Shown here: in pieces, positions 1-19,301 of the stretch
How positions within the stretch are numbered: the stretch's first letter is position 1
Layout: each line of letters begins with the position of its first letter
From: Halichondria panicea
Taxonomy: Eukaryota > Porifera > Demospongiae > Suberitida > Halichondriidae
Assembly: GCF_963675165.1 (NCBI RefSeq)
Contig: NC_087377.1
Span: 6,465,122-6,529,121, forward strand
Direction: 5' to 3'
Length of the DNA stretch: 64,000 bases
The notes under the pieces: generated by a model
Told to the model about the DNA's origin: nothing
Databases searched by the model: none
Seen by the model: only the letters and a program-made list of their open reading frames with translations
Translations under genes and position numbers: made by a program

Positions 1-1191
1 TTGATTTGTTAAATATTTTTGCCGACCACAAATATACAATGAAAATTTGACGCATGCGCAGACAACTAGTACCAGGCCCAGTTGTTCGCCTAACCGTTAT
101 AAAAGCGAAAACTCGGCCTGGGATCGAGGCTAGTCCCTCCTACGACTTCATAGTAAAGGCTATTTCTTCTTGCATAGCATTTATTTGTCTAGTAATAGTG
201 GCTGCATGGCTTAGTCGACTTTTTAGAGTTAAATTCTCTTTACTTTTTAGAAAAATCAACATTAAAAATGATCAATTTCACTGTTTCTATGTACAGCACA
301 TTGTAGAGCAGTCAAGACTGGTAATGAGCATGCTGACTATAAATATAATCCTTTGTAGTTTTAGCCACGCCCTATAACGCGGAATGCTTCACGCAAAAAT
401 TTCGTAAAAATTTCGTTTCCAATCCCCTTTCTTTTGTATCTCTGCTAGTAATAAGAACTCATGCGCATGTACAATTAAACAGTAAACATTACAACACAGG
501 AAACATTAAGAACAGGAAATGACTAAGTGAATAACTAACTAGCAAAGTCATTACACATGCACATTGTAATGTGCATGCATATGCATTTTGACATGCATAT
601 TGTAACGTGCATATGCATGTTGGCATGCATATTGTAACGTGCAATATGCATGTTGGCATGCATATTGTAATGTGCATATGAATGCACGCGTGTGTACATT
701 GTCATAGTCATTTTGACACAGATAACACCCCATACCGTATATGTGAAATTCGAGGCGAGCTAGCAGGGCAGAGCAGTTAAAGCGAAAATTAAAACTGGGA
801 GAAACTCCCACGCACCGGTATTTCACATGCAAAGCTCTAGCTTGGTGGATGTGGTTTAATAACGCAAACATTTAATCTGGGCTCTCGAGCCAAATAGTGA
901 ACATTTCGATCTAATTCCCGGGTACATGTACACACAAATTATAGAGTCTACCAATTAATGGAATAAACACCAGGGAATTTCCCAGCATAATTATCATAAA
1001 TTTGGGCACGTCACATTCCTTATTCCCAGAACACAATAGGATCTCATTACATGCACAAAACACACAAACCGTGCAATATTAGAGTCTACCACTAATACGA
1101 TTTATTTTCCTGACTCAGGCAAATTCTAGTTAACAAATTAAAAGATCGAGACACTAATTGTCTGTCACTAGCAACGCTAAATACCTACGTA
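1..1191. other. 3' flank of the RIG-I-like receptor, no gene seen
   Basis: I see no supportable gene here. An open frame at 54-377 has no recognisable domain and no fitting splice sites. Around 112-136 is a copy of a short dispersed motif (GGCCTGGGATCGAGGCTAG) that recurs near 8150, 11350 and 11665. A short tandem repeat lies at 563-690. Confidence 0.6.
563..690. repeat. Tandem repeat, about 32-36 bp unit, 4 copies
   Basis: Four consecutive units begin ATTGTAAYGTGCA at 563, 599, 631 and 664. Each continues into a purine-pyrimidine alternating stretch rich in TGCATATGCA and ends GGCATGCAT. The last unit is degenerate. Open frames on the minus strand here simply read through the repeat. Confidence 0.85.
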
Positions 1192-4139
1192 TTAGTCAGT
1201 GTCGGAATCGGGGCTCGGAAAATGTTCAGCAATCCATACGTCAAGAGGCAATGGCTCAAATGGGGCTTTGGACCATTGTGCAACAGGGAACAAGCTACCT
1301 GTGGTTCCATTTTGGAACACAAAGCTTTTACATTTCAAGACTGGAAACTCAAACCCTTCTACTGGCCAAATGCACATTATTCCCCAGTCAGCATCACAAG
1401 CCTTGCAGTAGATCTTGTGTGTTTTGATCACAGATTCATCGAGTTTGCCAGGCTTGTGATGTGGTTTCTTGACCAGCTTATCTTTTATTTCTTCACCTGG
1501 AACAACGTGGTGTGATGAGCCTTCAGCTGTATATATGTCTGAACCAAAGCAAGCTATTGTTTTGCACTTCCTGCACCGCAACTTGATTCGTTCCCTATCA
1601 CCAGATCGACTTTGCAGACGTTGTTGACGTAAAAGTTTTTTTATGTTCATTTGGCGCATTACGAGTGTCTGTTGCGTTCTTAGCTTCTCATGAAGTATTT
1701 TGCCTTTTGGGAACCAATTGTTTGTAATGATTTTGTTGACAAGCTCGAGGCGCTCTGAATTCTGAATTTCCTTCATGTTCATTGATGAATCACTTGACAG
1801 AATAGTAATCACCTCACTTTCTTCGGCCCGAGCTCGCCCCTGAGTTTGGGCTGTAGCAATTTCATTGGAGACATGTTGAAATCGGATGACAAAATTACAC
1901 GCAGGAACGTCTAGTCCTTCTTCAGCAACTGAAGTTGCCACTAAGATGTTGCTATCTCCACTCCGGAAATTTTCCATGGCAACATGTTGATCAGCTTGTG
2001 TCATTCCATTGCCACCCTGTCCTGTAATGACTATTGGCTTCAAAAAATTATATTGGAGGCTCTGCAGCCATTCGCAAACAGCATAAGCATGACGTTTTTT
2101 CTGTACAAAGAATACTCCACGTGATTTCGTGTTGTTTTGAAATTGCTCATTGATGCATTCTTTAGCTCTTTGTAGGAGTGGATTCTCTACAGGCTGGAGT
2201 GTTTTCAGATGAGATGTCAGGGTGTGGAGACCTATCTTTAATGTTTGCTCATGCTTTGTTGAATTGTGGTCCTCATCAGGTAGGTCCTTGAAATCTTCTA
2301 GAACCTTGATGGCATCTTCTTGTCTTAAGTCCATATAGATGTTCAGAGCTTGGCAATAGCAAACCAGTAGTCTGAGGGTAGAAATCTTATCCCTGAACGT
2401 TGGATTATTGCTAAGTTCTAGTGGCTGCTTGGTTTCACAAGCGACAGTTTCGTATTTCTGAGACCATTTGGGAAACGAAGTCTTTAAAGGTGTATGTCGC
2501 TCAAGTTTAACCATTTCTTCTTTGATCAAGCACACAAATGTTTCGCTTTGACCTCGATTCGAAACAATTTCTCGGCTAAGTGTTGGTTTCCTAACAAACC
2601 GTTCCAAATCGGCCACATTCTGTTGAACAGTGACTATTCCAGCTGAAGCATCTAACAAAGCACAGAGGTTGACTAAATGGTCAATTGTTTTTGTCGTGTC
2701 CAAGTTTGGATTATCACCTGCACCAGGTGAAGCTGTAAGACCAACAATTTGAGGCAGCTGTGCTGAAGGATCTTCGAGCTTGCGACGAATGTAGTGGAAC
2801 ATAAGCTGTGCTTGTAATGATGACTTCCGTGCATGGTGACACTCATCCATTATGACTAAGGTAATTTTGGTTTCGTCGGCTTGAGCTTCTGACGGTAAAG
2901 CTAATCTGACCATGTCGCGATTTAGCTCATCGAGGAATTTCCCGGTCGTACAAACCACAATTTCACATTGGATAAGTGCATCTTTTATTGTGCCGATACT
3001 GTCCCCCACAATGCATTCTACCTGAGCCCCATGGACACACGATTGCAGACTTGCACATTGCTGATCGGCTAGTGGCTTTGTGTGGACCAAGAAAACCACT
3101 TTAGCGATATCACCCGATGCTTGTACCTTTTTCAGATGCTCCGTAATAATAATAGCTGTTACAAGTGTTTTCCCGCTACCAGTTGGAGCTACAAAGATGT
3201 AATTCTCACCCCTAATTCCAGGCTCAGCAAGCTCCTGTTGATAATCTCGAATCTCATGTCCTTCTGGGAGTTTTAGTTGATAACCAGTAGGGATTGGCTC
3301 ACAGCTAGGAGCTTCACAGTCCATGCTAGAGGAATAACCAGCTGAGCTAGCAGATACAGATTCAGGTGGATTTGAAACAGCTATTTGGGGGACCATTTGT
3401 GTTACTTCAATGCACATGGGAATCAGTGGAACATTGACAGATGTGTTGAGTGTTCGGGACGTTTGAGTAGAGCTAGTATTCGTTTGCATGTCAACTTGGC
3501 TGTCTTGTTCCTGCTGGGTAGCCATTGTATTGCCAACGACTTCTGTTATTGTGCCAGGTGGCTGAGTAGCTGACACTGCACAGAAAACAGTATAGTACCA
3601 TATATAGGTAATAATGCTTTTTACTATAATTATAAGAAAGTGAGTGATTCAAAGTTAATTCCCGACTGTACGCTGAATGGGTAATTCCCAGGGACTATAT
3701 AATAATTATTTATACAACACAGCTCAATATCAAAGGAATTCAGTTGTGGCCTATTAGCAAAAACCACTCACCTTGGATTTTACTTTCAAGTGAGGCTACT
3801 GCTTCCTGCAATTCAAGTTCTCTCAAGCATTGTAGGAGAGTCTTCCAAGATACACTTGTCAAACCAGAGCGTACCCACACAGTTATCATTTCCAAGAAGC
3901 AGTCTAGGTCATTTCTGTCGTTCCTTTTCTTTATGTCATCCAGCAACTTTCCCTCGTCATCTCCTACCTCTAGCTCTATCCCAATGTCGTACCACCTTTC
4001 TTTGGCATATGGCCTCACATACTTATTTATGTCTTTCAGTCTCGGTTTTGCATCTGCATTAGAATAAAAAAACATTATGCCATCTATCCATATAGAATAA
4101 GCCAACCAAAATACCTGGGTTCAACAGAATCTCTGACAT
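1192..4139 (-). CDS. RIG-I-like receptor (DExD/H RNA helicase) with N-terminal Death-like domain
   Basis: Three coding exons on the minus strand (4139-4115, 4053-3772, 3575-1192) join in phase to give 896 residues. An in-frame TAA lies five codons upstream of the ATG. Residues about 10-100 form a helical Death-like domain (ERWYDIGIEL, MITVWVRSG, SWKTLLQCLRE). A Ser/Thr-rich linker follows, then an SF2 helicase: motif I PTGSGKT (233-239), motif II DECH (346-349), TASPG (383-387) and motif VI QGRAR (681-685). The tail has two Cys pairs, CRKC (770-773) and CKAC (826-829), the zinc site expected of the RIG-I C-terminal RNA-binding domain. RLRs sense viral dsRNA or 5'-triphosphate RNA in the cytosol. 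Vertebrate RLRs signal through tandem CARDs to MAVS; here one Death-like domain takes that place, so the partner is unknown. Dicer is unlikely, as no RNase III or PAZ follows. Confidence 0.9.
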
Positions 4140-4343
4140 TATGGAGAACACTTAAGGGTCTCACATCAACGTACTCTGAATTGAAACTTACAAGGTAGTA
4201 AACAGTACAAGCCCCTCCCTTCTTTAACCGTTGGACAGGACGTGTCATGTGATAATTATGGGCGTAGCTATAGACCCCAGATTACCACACAAGTACATGC
4301 ACAAAGCAAGCAAACAACTCTAATAAGTATTACAAGACTCTCA
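4140..4343. promoter_or_regulatory. Short divergent promoter between RLR and LRMDA
   Basis: Only 204 bp separate the two start codons, so the genes probably share a bidirectional promoter. It contains TCATGTGA at 4245-4252, a perfect M-box/E-box of the type bound by MITF/TFE factors. A single 8-mer can occur by chance, so the site is suggestive only. Confidence 0.55.
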
Positions 4344-5571
4344 ATGGCTACTGCAGAGTCTTTACTTTCAAAAAAGAGTGCCCGTACCAGTGACAATGGA
4401 GGGGCATCCACAGAAACGTGAGCTGATCTGGTCAGGTCATGTTAATAGTTATTGCCATTGATTCACTGCACGTAGGTACCTGTACTGTACTGTACTGTAC
4501 CTATGATGCATATTTATGTATTAGCTGCTTTTTGGCTAGATCTATTCTTTAATAAGTATTTAGCTGTTTGTTCGTACATCTATATTATATTTATGTGTGC
4601 TTCATGTACATGACTCGACTCTACATCATCATCTCTATCTCTTCCTCAGATCCAAACCTCTGATTCGAGAGAGCTCCTCAGACAACCCATCGTCACCAAA
4701 CACTGTGAGTGTAGCCCCATCATCAATGTCTGGGTTAACAACTGCCTGACAGTAGTTAAACGACTATACATGCACAAAATTCCAGCGCTTTTCCTCTTTT
4801 CTTTGCCAAAGTTATGGTAACAAAACTCTCTTCATGGAAGTAATGCATTGTTGCCAGAAGGAATTTTTATTACATACCTGATCACACATTTCTAGTAAAA
4901 GTGTGTGATTGTGAGCTACGTGGGAGAATTTTTATGTACAGCTAGACCACACATAGTGTGTGGGTTTTTTATGCTGGCTGGAAAATTATATTCGTCTATT
5001 ATTATAATTATGTGAAGCCAGTTGTAATGATCATAAATGTACTACGCACTGCATGAATTGACAGTCATGTACATGCATTAGAACCCCTATAGATTCAATC
5101 ATTGTGACTGGATTTTCGAATGTCTTCGCTTGAATTGCTAACCTCTGGCCATTTGATTGTGACTTTTTACCTCATTCGTCCCCCACACTCTTCAACCATT
5201 CCCCACCCTCACACCCCCATACCCCCCACATGCACACACAGCTCACACCCTCACAGGTGGCATACGTTGGTGAGGATGTGGAGTGCATACCTGGGCATCT
5301 GATAGTCGAAAAGTCTCACATTGCTCAAAGACTGGACGTCAGCTACAACAGACTCAAGTACTAATAATGATACAAATCATGTTTACCCATAGCTACAAAA
5401 AGGGTGCCCTTCATGCATCGTTATTTGACCTCTGTTTGCTGTATATATAGCTAGTAATACACATTATGTAGGCCATTGATTGTTAACTGGACACAATATG
5501 TGTGTTGTACGTATGTAAGTGAGTTTACTGGTCACCTTAGTTTCATAAACACGCACACACACACACACACG

Positions 5572-5606
<35 letters not shown>

Positions 5607-7381
5607 TACTCTAGTACACTGGATGGCTTAGATCAATTCACACTGTTAGAAGAGCTAGTTTTGGACAACAACCTGCTAACAGACGAGAGCCTCAGAAGAC
5701 TACCAAAACTCCCACGTCTCAAAACACTCACAGCTAACAAGAACAAGGTACTGTATGTGTGAGAATAATACTCTGGGTGAAATGTATGCTTTTCATACGC
5801 ATGAATGGGTACATATGTGTACCAGTAGTGCACTTTGCAGCAGTGGAAGCCTTATGTGTGAATGTACTGAGTCTTGATGATAAAATGAATGTGCACCTAC
5901 TGTAAGCATGACGTTTTTCCAACCTTAAACAGGCACTTTCAATATAATAGGTCCCGAAATGTCTGTATTAATGTTCACTAACTAAAGGCACATTGTATGG
6001 TGGAACTCATGTGTGCAAATTGTTAGTTGCATGCATACACATAATTATGTATGCAATGGAGTACATAATGAAGTCAAATCATGTGACGGCTACGCTTTAC
6101 AGTATACTGATGTTTTTGTTTCTAGATCACTGATACTGAACAGTTATTGGGTATTCTCGTGAAAAACACTCCTAATCTACGCTATTTGAGTCTCCTGGGC
6201 AACCACGCATGCCCAAACGAGTTACTGGGTGATGATCATGATGACAAGGACTATCAACGATACAGGTGCGTGAATGAACAGTTATACACAATGTACATGT
6301 ACAGGGTAGCTACATGTACATGTACATGCGTGTACAGGTGTACACAGTGACCAAACTGTAGCGAGAGGTTGTATATCGTAGAATGGTCGCACGTTTGGTG
6401 CTTGTGATGATTGAAACATGGTTTTCAAGTTCTGAGAAAAGCTTTAGTTTTAGTGTTCAGTTCCTGAAGCCACTCTATGATAACATACCATATTAATAGG
6501 GGGTAATTCCGAGTTCATGGCTGAGTAATAATTATTAGTCAGTTCGTAGGATACATTTTCGTGGCTTCGTACTACAGGTAATCATTCGTGGGTCAGGAAG
6601 TCAACCACGAAAACCACAAAATGTTGCCTTTCCCAAAAATTATCCGCTATACGATACATTCCATCGTTCCTGTTTGTACGTGTACAGTTCTTTTGCAAAT
6701 GTAGGTATTATGTGCTGTACAAGCTTCCTCAACTGACATTCCTCGACTCGCGACCAGTAAGCTCTGAGGAGAGGAAGGAGGCAAAGAGAGTGGGGCAGTT
6801 CATGAGGGTTGTCAAGCCTCCATCAGATGTGGTATGTGTGCATGTGCTTACTTTTGTTGGTTCTCAACAATGTACATGTATGTCGCAGCTGCATGTTATA
6901 TTTTTCCCAGTGGAAAACCGGCTTACTTTTTGTGTATTTACTGGCCACCTCATTAAGGTGAATAAAGACAATGTGCCTCTCTGGTAGTAGCACTTTCGCT
7001 AAGGTAGTCTAGAGTAGGCTGAGAAACAGTCTCTTGCTTAAGTACTACATAAATTAGTATACAAGCATGTACATGTACAATCTACCCCTCCCCCCACACC
7101 AGCTGGAGGCGCGAGACAAACGACGTAGGGCAGAAGAATCTCAATACACACCACTACCTCAGTCAGCAGATATGGCTGGACAACACAAAGGTCAGTCATG
7201 ACTCTAGTAGTTTTTTGAATTTTTGGGATTTCACTTTCTAAAGTTTTGTGACTTTTGATCACGTCTAGCTAGCATTACAGTGTTATGCTATTCTCCCCCA
7301 GGAGTATTTGGTCAGTGCAAGTACGTGTACTATGGGAAGCACTCAGAGGGCAACCGATTTATCAGGAACAACCAGTTATAG
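4344..7381 (+). CDS. LRMDA: LRMDA-like leucine-rich repeat protein
   Basis: Eight coding exons (4344-4417, 4650-4704, 5257-5357, 5615-5747, 6126-6265, 6705-6831, 7103-7190, 7302-7381) join in phase to 265 residues. The middle carries leucine-rich repeats ([36 protein letters not shown]) and a cap ([13 protein letters not shown]) as in other short LRR proteins. The tail [20 protein letters not shown] closely resembles vertebrate LRMDA (C10orf11), a cytoplasmic LRR protein linked to melanocyte differentiation and one form of oculocutaneous albinism, later linked to endosomal recycling. Its role in an animal without melanocytes is unknown. The first two exons (about 43 residues, Ser-rich) are less certain than the rest. 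Confidence 0.87.
5552..5604. repeat. (CA)n microsatellite in LRMDA intron 3
   Basis: A CA run with a few CG interruptions lies just before the acceptor of LRMDA coding exon 4 (exon start 5615). Confidence 0.9.
6487..6656. mobile_element. Degenerate small inverted-repeat element
   Basis: Located in LRMDA intron 5. It begins ACCATATTAATAGGGGGTAAT and ends with an ATTATCCGCTATACGAT-type terminus, and contains facing TTCGTGG and CCACGAAAA motifs. These match the ends of better-preserved elements at 33702-33901 and 50561-50755. Borders are approximate. Confidence 0.5.
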
Positions 7382-7580
7382 TTTTTGTGTCCACATGTGT
7401 GTTTGCGACCTGTTCAGAGCTATTTTAATCCAAGCTTTAGCTTACCTGTCCTTGTCTTCACGTTGTATCAGTATACTTAATTAGTGTTTCTACTATAATT
7501 TTAATTTGTATATAATAATGGTGTGTGTAATTTACATTTTATCACATTAATGGCAGTTAGTTGCTGACTAGCAGTGCTTG

Positions 7581-7800
7581 TGTTCAATGATCATAATTGT
7601 GCCATAAGCTATTAACTCGAGTTCTACTTTAGTTTGTGTTCAATGATCATAATTGTGCCATAAGCTATTAACTCGAGTTCTACTTTAGTTTGTGTTCAAT
7701 GATCATAATTGTGCCATAAGCTATTAACTCGAGTTCTACTTTAGTTTGTGTTCAATGATTATAATTGTGCCATAAGCTATTAACTCAAGTTCTACTTTAG
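7581..7800. repeat. 56-bp tandem repeat, 4 copies, downstream of LRMDA
   Basis: Units start TGTTCAATGATCATAATTGT at 7581, 7637, 7693 and 7749, exactly 56 bp apart. The first three are almost identical; the last has a few changes. Each contains a TCATAATTGTGCCATAAGCT core and a CTCGAG site. The array starts 200 bp after the LRMDA stop codon. Confidence 0.95.
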
Positions 7801-9002
7801 AACGTCTGTGCATACAAGTAATTATGTGTAGCATAAAATTAGTAGAAACATGCACGTACATGTTATAAACTCATCTCTCTGTACATCAATAATGTACTAT
7901 TATTTGCCTGTATAATTATAATAGTTGGTTAACGAAAGTTGTGATAAACAAGTGACCGCAAGAAAAGGCTGGTGGCTGGTATTATATTAGTGGAGTGCAT
8001 GGAGCAATTAAAGGGCAGCAGTATCTGCATGGTGCACTCAGATAGGGTTTATGCTCGAAATAATTACCTGCTATTCTTATATATAATAATTATGCTCAAG
8101 TTAAAAATTTTTCAATAGCCTTAATATTGATTCAAGGCTGATTAACGGCCTGGAATCGAGGCTAATTAACTAGCTACTATTCTTTTCAAATCGCCTAATT
8201 AAAGCACAACATAATAGACTCCTGTCGTCGCACAAATATTAAATAATATTATTATATAGTGGTCACATGACTCAATATACATTATTATGTATTTTCGCAG
8301 AAAGACCGTTAAAACGTTTTCGCAGATTTCACAGGAAGAAAATCTATACTATATCAGGATAGTGCAACATAATTTCTGTACACTTTCCTTTACACGTCCT
8401 ACACATGTTTAGTGAATGAAAGCTTACGCGACATTTTAATGGACTATTATATAATAATTATCTTACTTTACATGTAATTAATTAATTTTGTATAATAATA
8501 TAGTACGTAATTTGCAGGAAACACGAAATTTCTCAGGAAGGGCGTGCGTATATCACTGTAGCAGGAAATTTCGCAGAATAGCAACTAGCCTTTTTTCAGC
8601 ATGCATGTGATATTAAATTCAGGGATATAACTTAATGTTCGCGTTACATGCTTAACTAGCGAAAGCCGAAGCTATAATTATTACATGAGAAATCCCCAGT
8701 CTCGATCATAATTATCACATTATAATTGGTTTTTCACATCTCCCAAATGTACACATGATTACTGGTATGTACAATTTATAAGCCGTAATTATAATTAGCA
8801 TAATAATTTACAAAAAATGTGTTATGCAATAATAGCCATGTTTAATTGAAAGTAATGTACTGGGGTATAACCACTAGCTACAAGGCTACAAACATCAAAA
8901 TGGTACAAAGAGACGAGCGTGTACTATCAAAGGGTGTAAAATACTAGGAGTGTAGCTAGGTACATGCACATATAAGAGGTTCAGTGGTCAAGTGGTCGGA
9001 GT
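7801..9002. other. Intergenic, no gene seen
   Basis: AT-rich DNA between the 56-bp repeat and the H2A.Z stop codon. It holds one short dispersed motif (GGCCTGGAATCGAGGCTAAT, about 8149). No exon with usable splice sites was found. Confidence 0.6.
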
Positions 9003-10218
9003 TCACTGTTGCTTTGTTTGCTTTTTGGCGACAAGACTCTTGTGGATGTACGGGATAACACCTGCAGTGGGGAAAGTGGTGGCTTAAGCGTTGTTCAGTA
9101 TAATAATTAAAGTGAAACCAACGACGACACATGCTTCTTTGTTCTGAAAATTACTCCGATATTAGGGAGTTAGACATACCGGTAGCATGTAAGGAAACCC
9201 CTTTTAATTCTCACACCTAAAGAGGGGCACAAAGACTAACATGCAGCACTACATAAATACCACTTTTTCCTTTCGGCTCTAACTGTGCACTACTATAATA
9301 GTAGCCATACACTGACTATGTCTTACCTCCACCAGCAATGGTGGCTTTGATCAGAGAGTCCAATTCTTCGTCACCGCGAATGGCCAGTTGCAAATGTCGG
9401 GGAGTAATTCTCTTTACTTTCAAATCTTTTGAGCAGTTACCTGCCAACTCTAGCACCTATAGATAGAACAAAACATATTATGTGAACAGGTACATTTACA
9501 AGAAGCTACAACAGAACCAACATAAAAAAGAAACAAGGTACATGTATGAGAAAAGGGGGAAATACGAATTATATCTGTGATAATGCTCTCAGACCAGTAC
9601 TACAGCTTTCGGCTAAACACTAGAAACGGATACTGAATAGTTCATGTACGATTATTGGTGTCAACTGACCTCAGCAGTGAGATATTCGAGGATAGCTGCA
9701 CTGTACACTGCTGCAGTGGCACCAACTCTACCATGACTGGTGGAGCGTTCCTTCAAGTGACGATGGATCCTACCCACAGGGAACTGAAGTCCTGTGTGTA
9801 TGTGTGTGTTGACTTAAAAATTAGTATGTGCTTTAAATGTACAGTACAGAGTGAACACATTTACATGGTGCAGCAAAAATGTATGTGTGCGACCGGTACA
9901 AAGTACAGTAGAATCTCGATTATCCGGCTTGGCAATTTTCTTTTTAGAAAATGGGCGTGTCCATTAAATGCGCCTGCGCATTACAGATGTTACCATTGGA
10001 TTAAGGCGTGGTTTATCTATTCGATTATCCGGCCTGCCTCTGGAACCAAGCTGTCTGGATAGTCGAGGTTCTACTGTAACGTACATGATGAAAATTTCCT
10101 CAATTCATTAACAGACATAGGGTACTAACGCACCTGCTCTTGTTGACCTTGACACTGCTTTCGCCTTTACTTTGGCATCTTTACCAGCTTTACCTCCTGC
10201 CTGGGTGTGTGTGGCCAT
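9003..10218 (-). CDS. H2AZ: Histone H2A.Z variant
   Basis: Four coding exons on the minus strand (10218-10134, 9791-9670, 9456-9327, 9061-9003) give 131 residues. The protein has a Lys-rich tail ([20 protein letters not shown]), then the histone fold ([53 protein letters not shown]). The end, [20 protein letters not shown], is diagnostic of H2A.Z rather than canonical H2A. The introns agree, since replication-dependent histones normally lack them. H2A.Z replaces H2A in nucleosomes near promoters. The Lys-Gln-rich end (AKKQTKQQ) is typical. The gene is divergent from VTI1A with about 750 bp between start codons. Confidence 0.97.
9904..10078. mobile_element. pogo/Tigger-like MITE
   Basis: A 175-bp element in H2A.Z intron 1. 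Ends are TACAGTAGAATCTCGATTAT and the matching inverted GATAGTCGAGGTTCTACTGTA, with TA at both outer edges, as for pogo-family TA target duplications. There is no coding capacity. Related ends (GTTGAACCTCGATAATCCGG) occur near 36285. Confidence 0.85.
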
Positions 10219-10965
10219 AGTAAATAGCTTAGAATGTACTTCTCAGCTTGATGCATATGGGGGGAAATTATGGTTTGTAGGTAGTACTAGTACAGTACAG
10301 TTACATAGCTACAGGTGGACACTCCTTAAGCTTTTAAGCTTTGAAAGGCTAAATGTAATAGGTTTGGGTATGAGCATTTACATATGTTACCGCTAAAAGC
10401 TTAGAAACAAGCTTAGCTTAGAAACAAGCTTTAAACAGTTTGATGAAAGCTATAAACATTACATTTATAGGGTTAATTACAAATAGGCACACAATAAACT
10501 CTACGGATAACTTTATCTGACCGCCAAAGCTTCCAATACCTTAGGCTTACCATTTCGATTCAGAAGAGTCTTTGTAGAGGTTATTTTGAAGATCCAAAGC
10601 TTAAAACTGATGCCACAAACCAAAATGGCGCGAGTTTGAAGAGCTCAACTATTTACAGTACAAAGTAGTGAAAGAGAGAGGTAAAAATGGACCAATCACA
10701 TTGCAATATTAACCAACATTAGGATGACGCGGTGGTAATCAAGTTCTGCCAAGTCATCATTATTATATTATTTTTTTCTAGTTGTTGTCTGTGTGGCCGT
10801 GGGTACTACCTAATCCCAGAAGAAAAACTTAACAGGTATGTCAGCTATGGCTTAGTCTTAGATCACCTTTTTTATTTATCAGTCTAGTCGAGTCAGATCG
10901 ATCATAGACTCGCTCTAGCTAGTCTAGCACTGGTCGAATGATTTAATATAATTTTCTTGTGTAGA
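10219..10965. promoter_or_regulatory. Divergent promoter region H2A.Z / VTI1A
   Basis: No coding exon seen. A GT donor at 10836 (AACAG|GTATGT) and the TAG acceptor just before the VTI1A ATG suggest a non-coding first VTI1A exon ending at 10835. The 10327-10440 part repeats AAGCTT/TTAAGC motifs. Confidence 0.5.
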
Positions 10966-18663
<7,698 letters not shown>

Positions 18664-19023
18664 CATTATCTATAATTATAGTGTTCCTGTTTGTGTTTGT
18701 AGCTGTCAGTTCTATGTGTTGTGTTACCTATTTTATGCCAACAAATTTTTACTTGCATGCTGCATGCTGTAACTGTGAGACAATGCACTATAATACGCTA
18801 GCTCCGTTGTGCTACCTGAGTTGTTACATGTAATAATTGTACGTGACAATAATGGCATTCCATAATAATTATAATGTGAATTGAAAATAAACATGCATCT
18901 TCAATGTAAAACAGTATCATGAACATGCAGGTGTATGTAATAATGAATTAAAAATGCTTTTTTGTGGCGGAAGTGCGTGGGCGATGATAAGCATTCCTTT
19001 GAACTCTTCACACACCACAAGAA

Positions 19024-19031
19024 GATCAAAG
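19024..19031 (+). promoter_or_regulatory. TCF/LEF consensus site GATCAAAG
   Basis: Perfect GATCAAAG (TCF/LEF HMG-box core), 271 bp upstream of the TCF start codon. Confidence 0.6.
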
Positions 19032-19066
19032 ACACCTGCGTAACAGAACACGTCATTCCACTCTTA

Positions 19067-19074
19067 TGACGTCA
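19067..19074. promoter_or_regulatory. CRE-like palindrome TGACGTCA
   Basis: Perfect CREB/ATF palindrome between the first and second TCF sites. Function is inferred from the motif only. Confidence 0.5.
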
Positions 19075-19151
19075 TATATGTTGACCAATCAGATTACACA
19101 TACGAGAGTAACTATGAATAAAATTTGACTAAGAAGAAAGGCTTTGAACTG

Positions 19152-19160
19152 CCTTTGATC
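19152..19160 (-). promoter_or_regulatory. TCF/LEF consensus site CCTTTGATC
   Basis: Reads GATCAAAGG on the minus strand, a full-strength TCF/LEF core. A weaker CTTTGAA half-match lies a few bases upstream. Confidence 0.6.
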
Positions 19161-19268
19161 TCAACAAGATCAGTAAGACTCTGATTACCGCAGTCAAACG
19201 CGTACAGCTGAGTGACTAACAAACGCTTGTGTGTCTGCGGTAATTATTCAAAGGTGTTTATGTGAGCG

Positions 19269-19277
19269 GATCAAAGG
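19269..19277 (+). promoter_or_regulatory. TCF/LEF consensus site GATCAAAGG
   Basis: Third perfect core, only 25 bp before the TCF ATG. A TTCAAAGG match lies about 20 bp upstream of it. Confidence 0.6.
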
Positions 19278-19301
19278 CAGTGGTTATTTGAGCTTATCAG
19301 T

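Larger units (their letters stand above)
18664..19301. promoter_or_regulatory. VTI1A 3' flank and TCF promoter region
   Basis: No coding exon seen. The part nearest the TCF start (about 18990-19300) is enriched in CTTTGA/TCAAAG motifs and holds the three full TCF sites and the CRE listed separately. Confidence 0.6.

Noticed and set aside
54-377. 107-codon open frame at the left end
   Set aside because: No recognisable domain; contains dispersed repeat sequence.
489-871. Overlapping minus-strand frames of 62 and 106 codons
   Set aside because: Mostly the tandem repeat at 563-690; no domain or splice context.
3574-3576. GTG as a start codon of the RLR helicase
   Set aside because: The codon spans a splice junction (acceptor CAG at 3578-3576); the upstream Death-domain exons join in phase.
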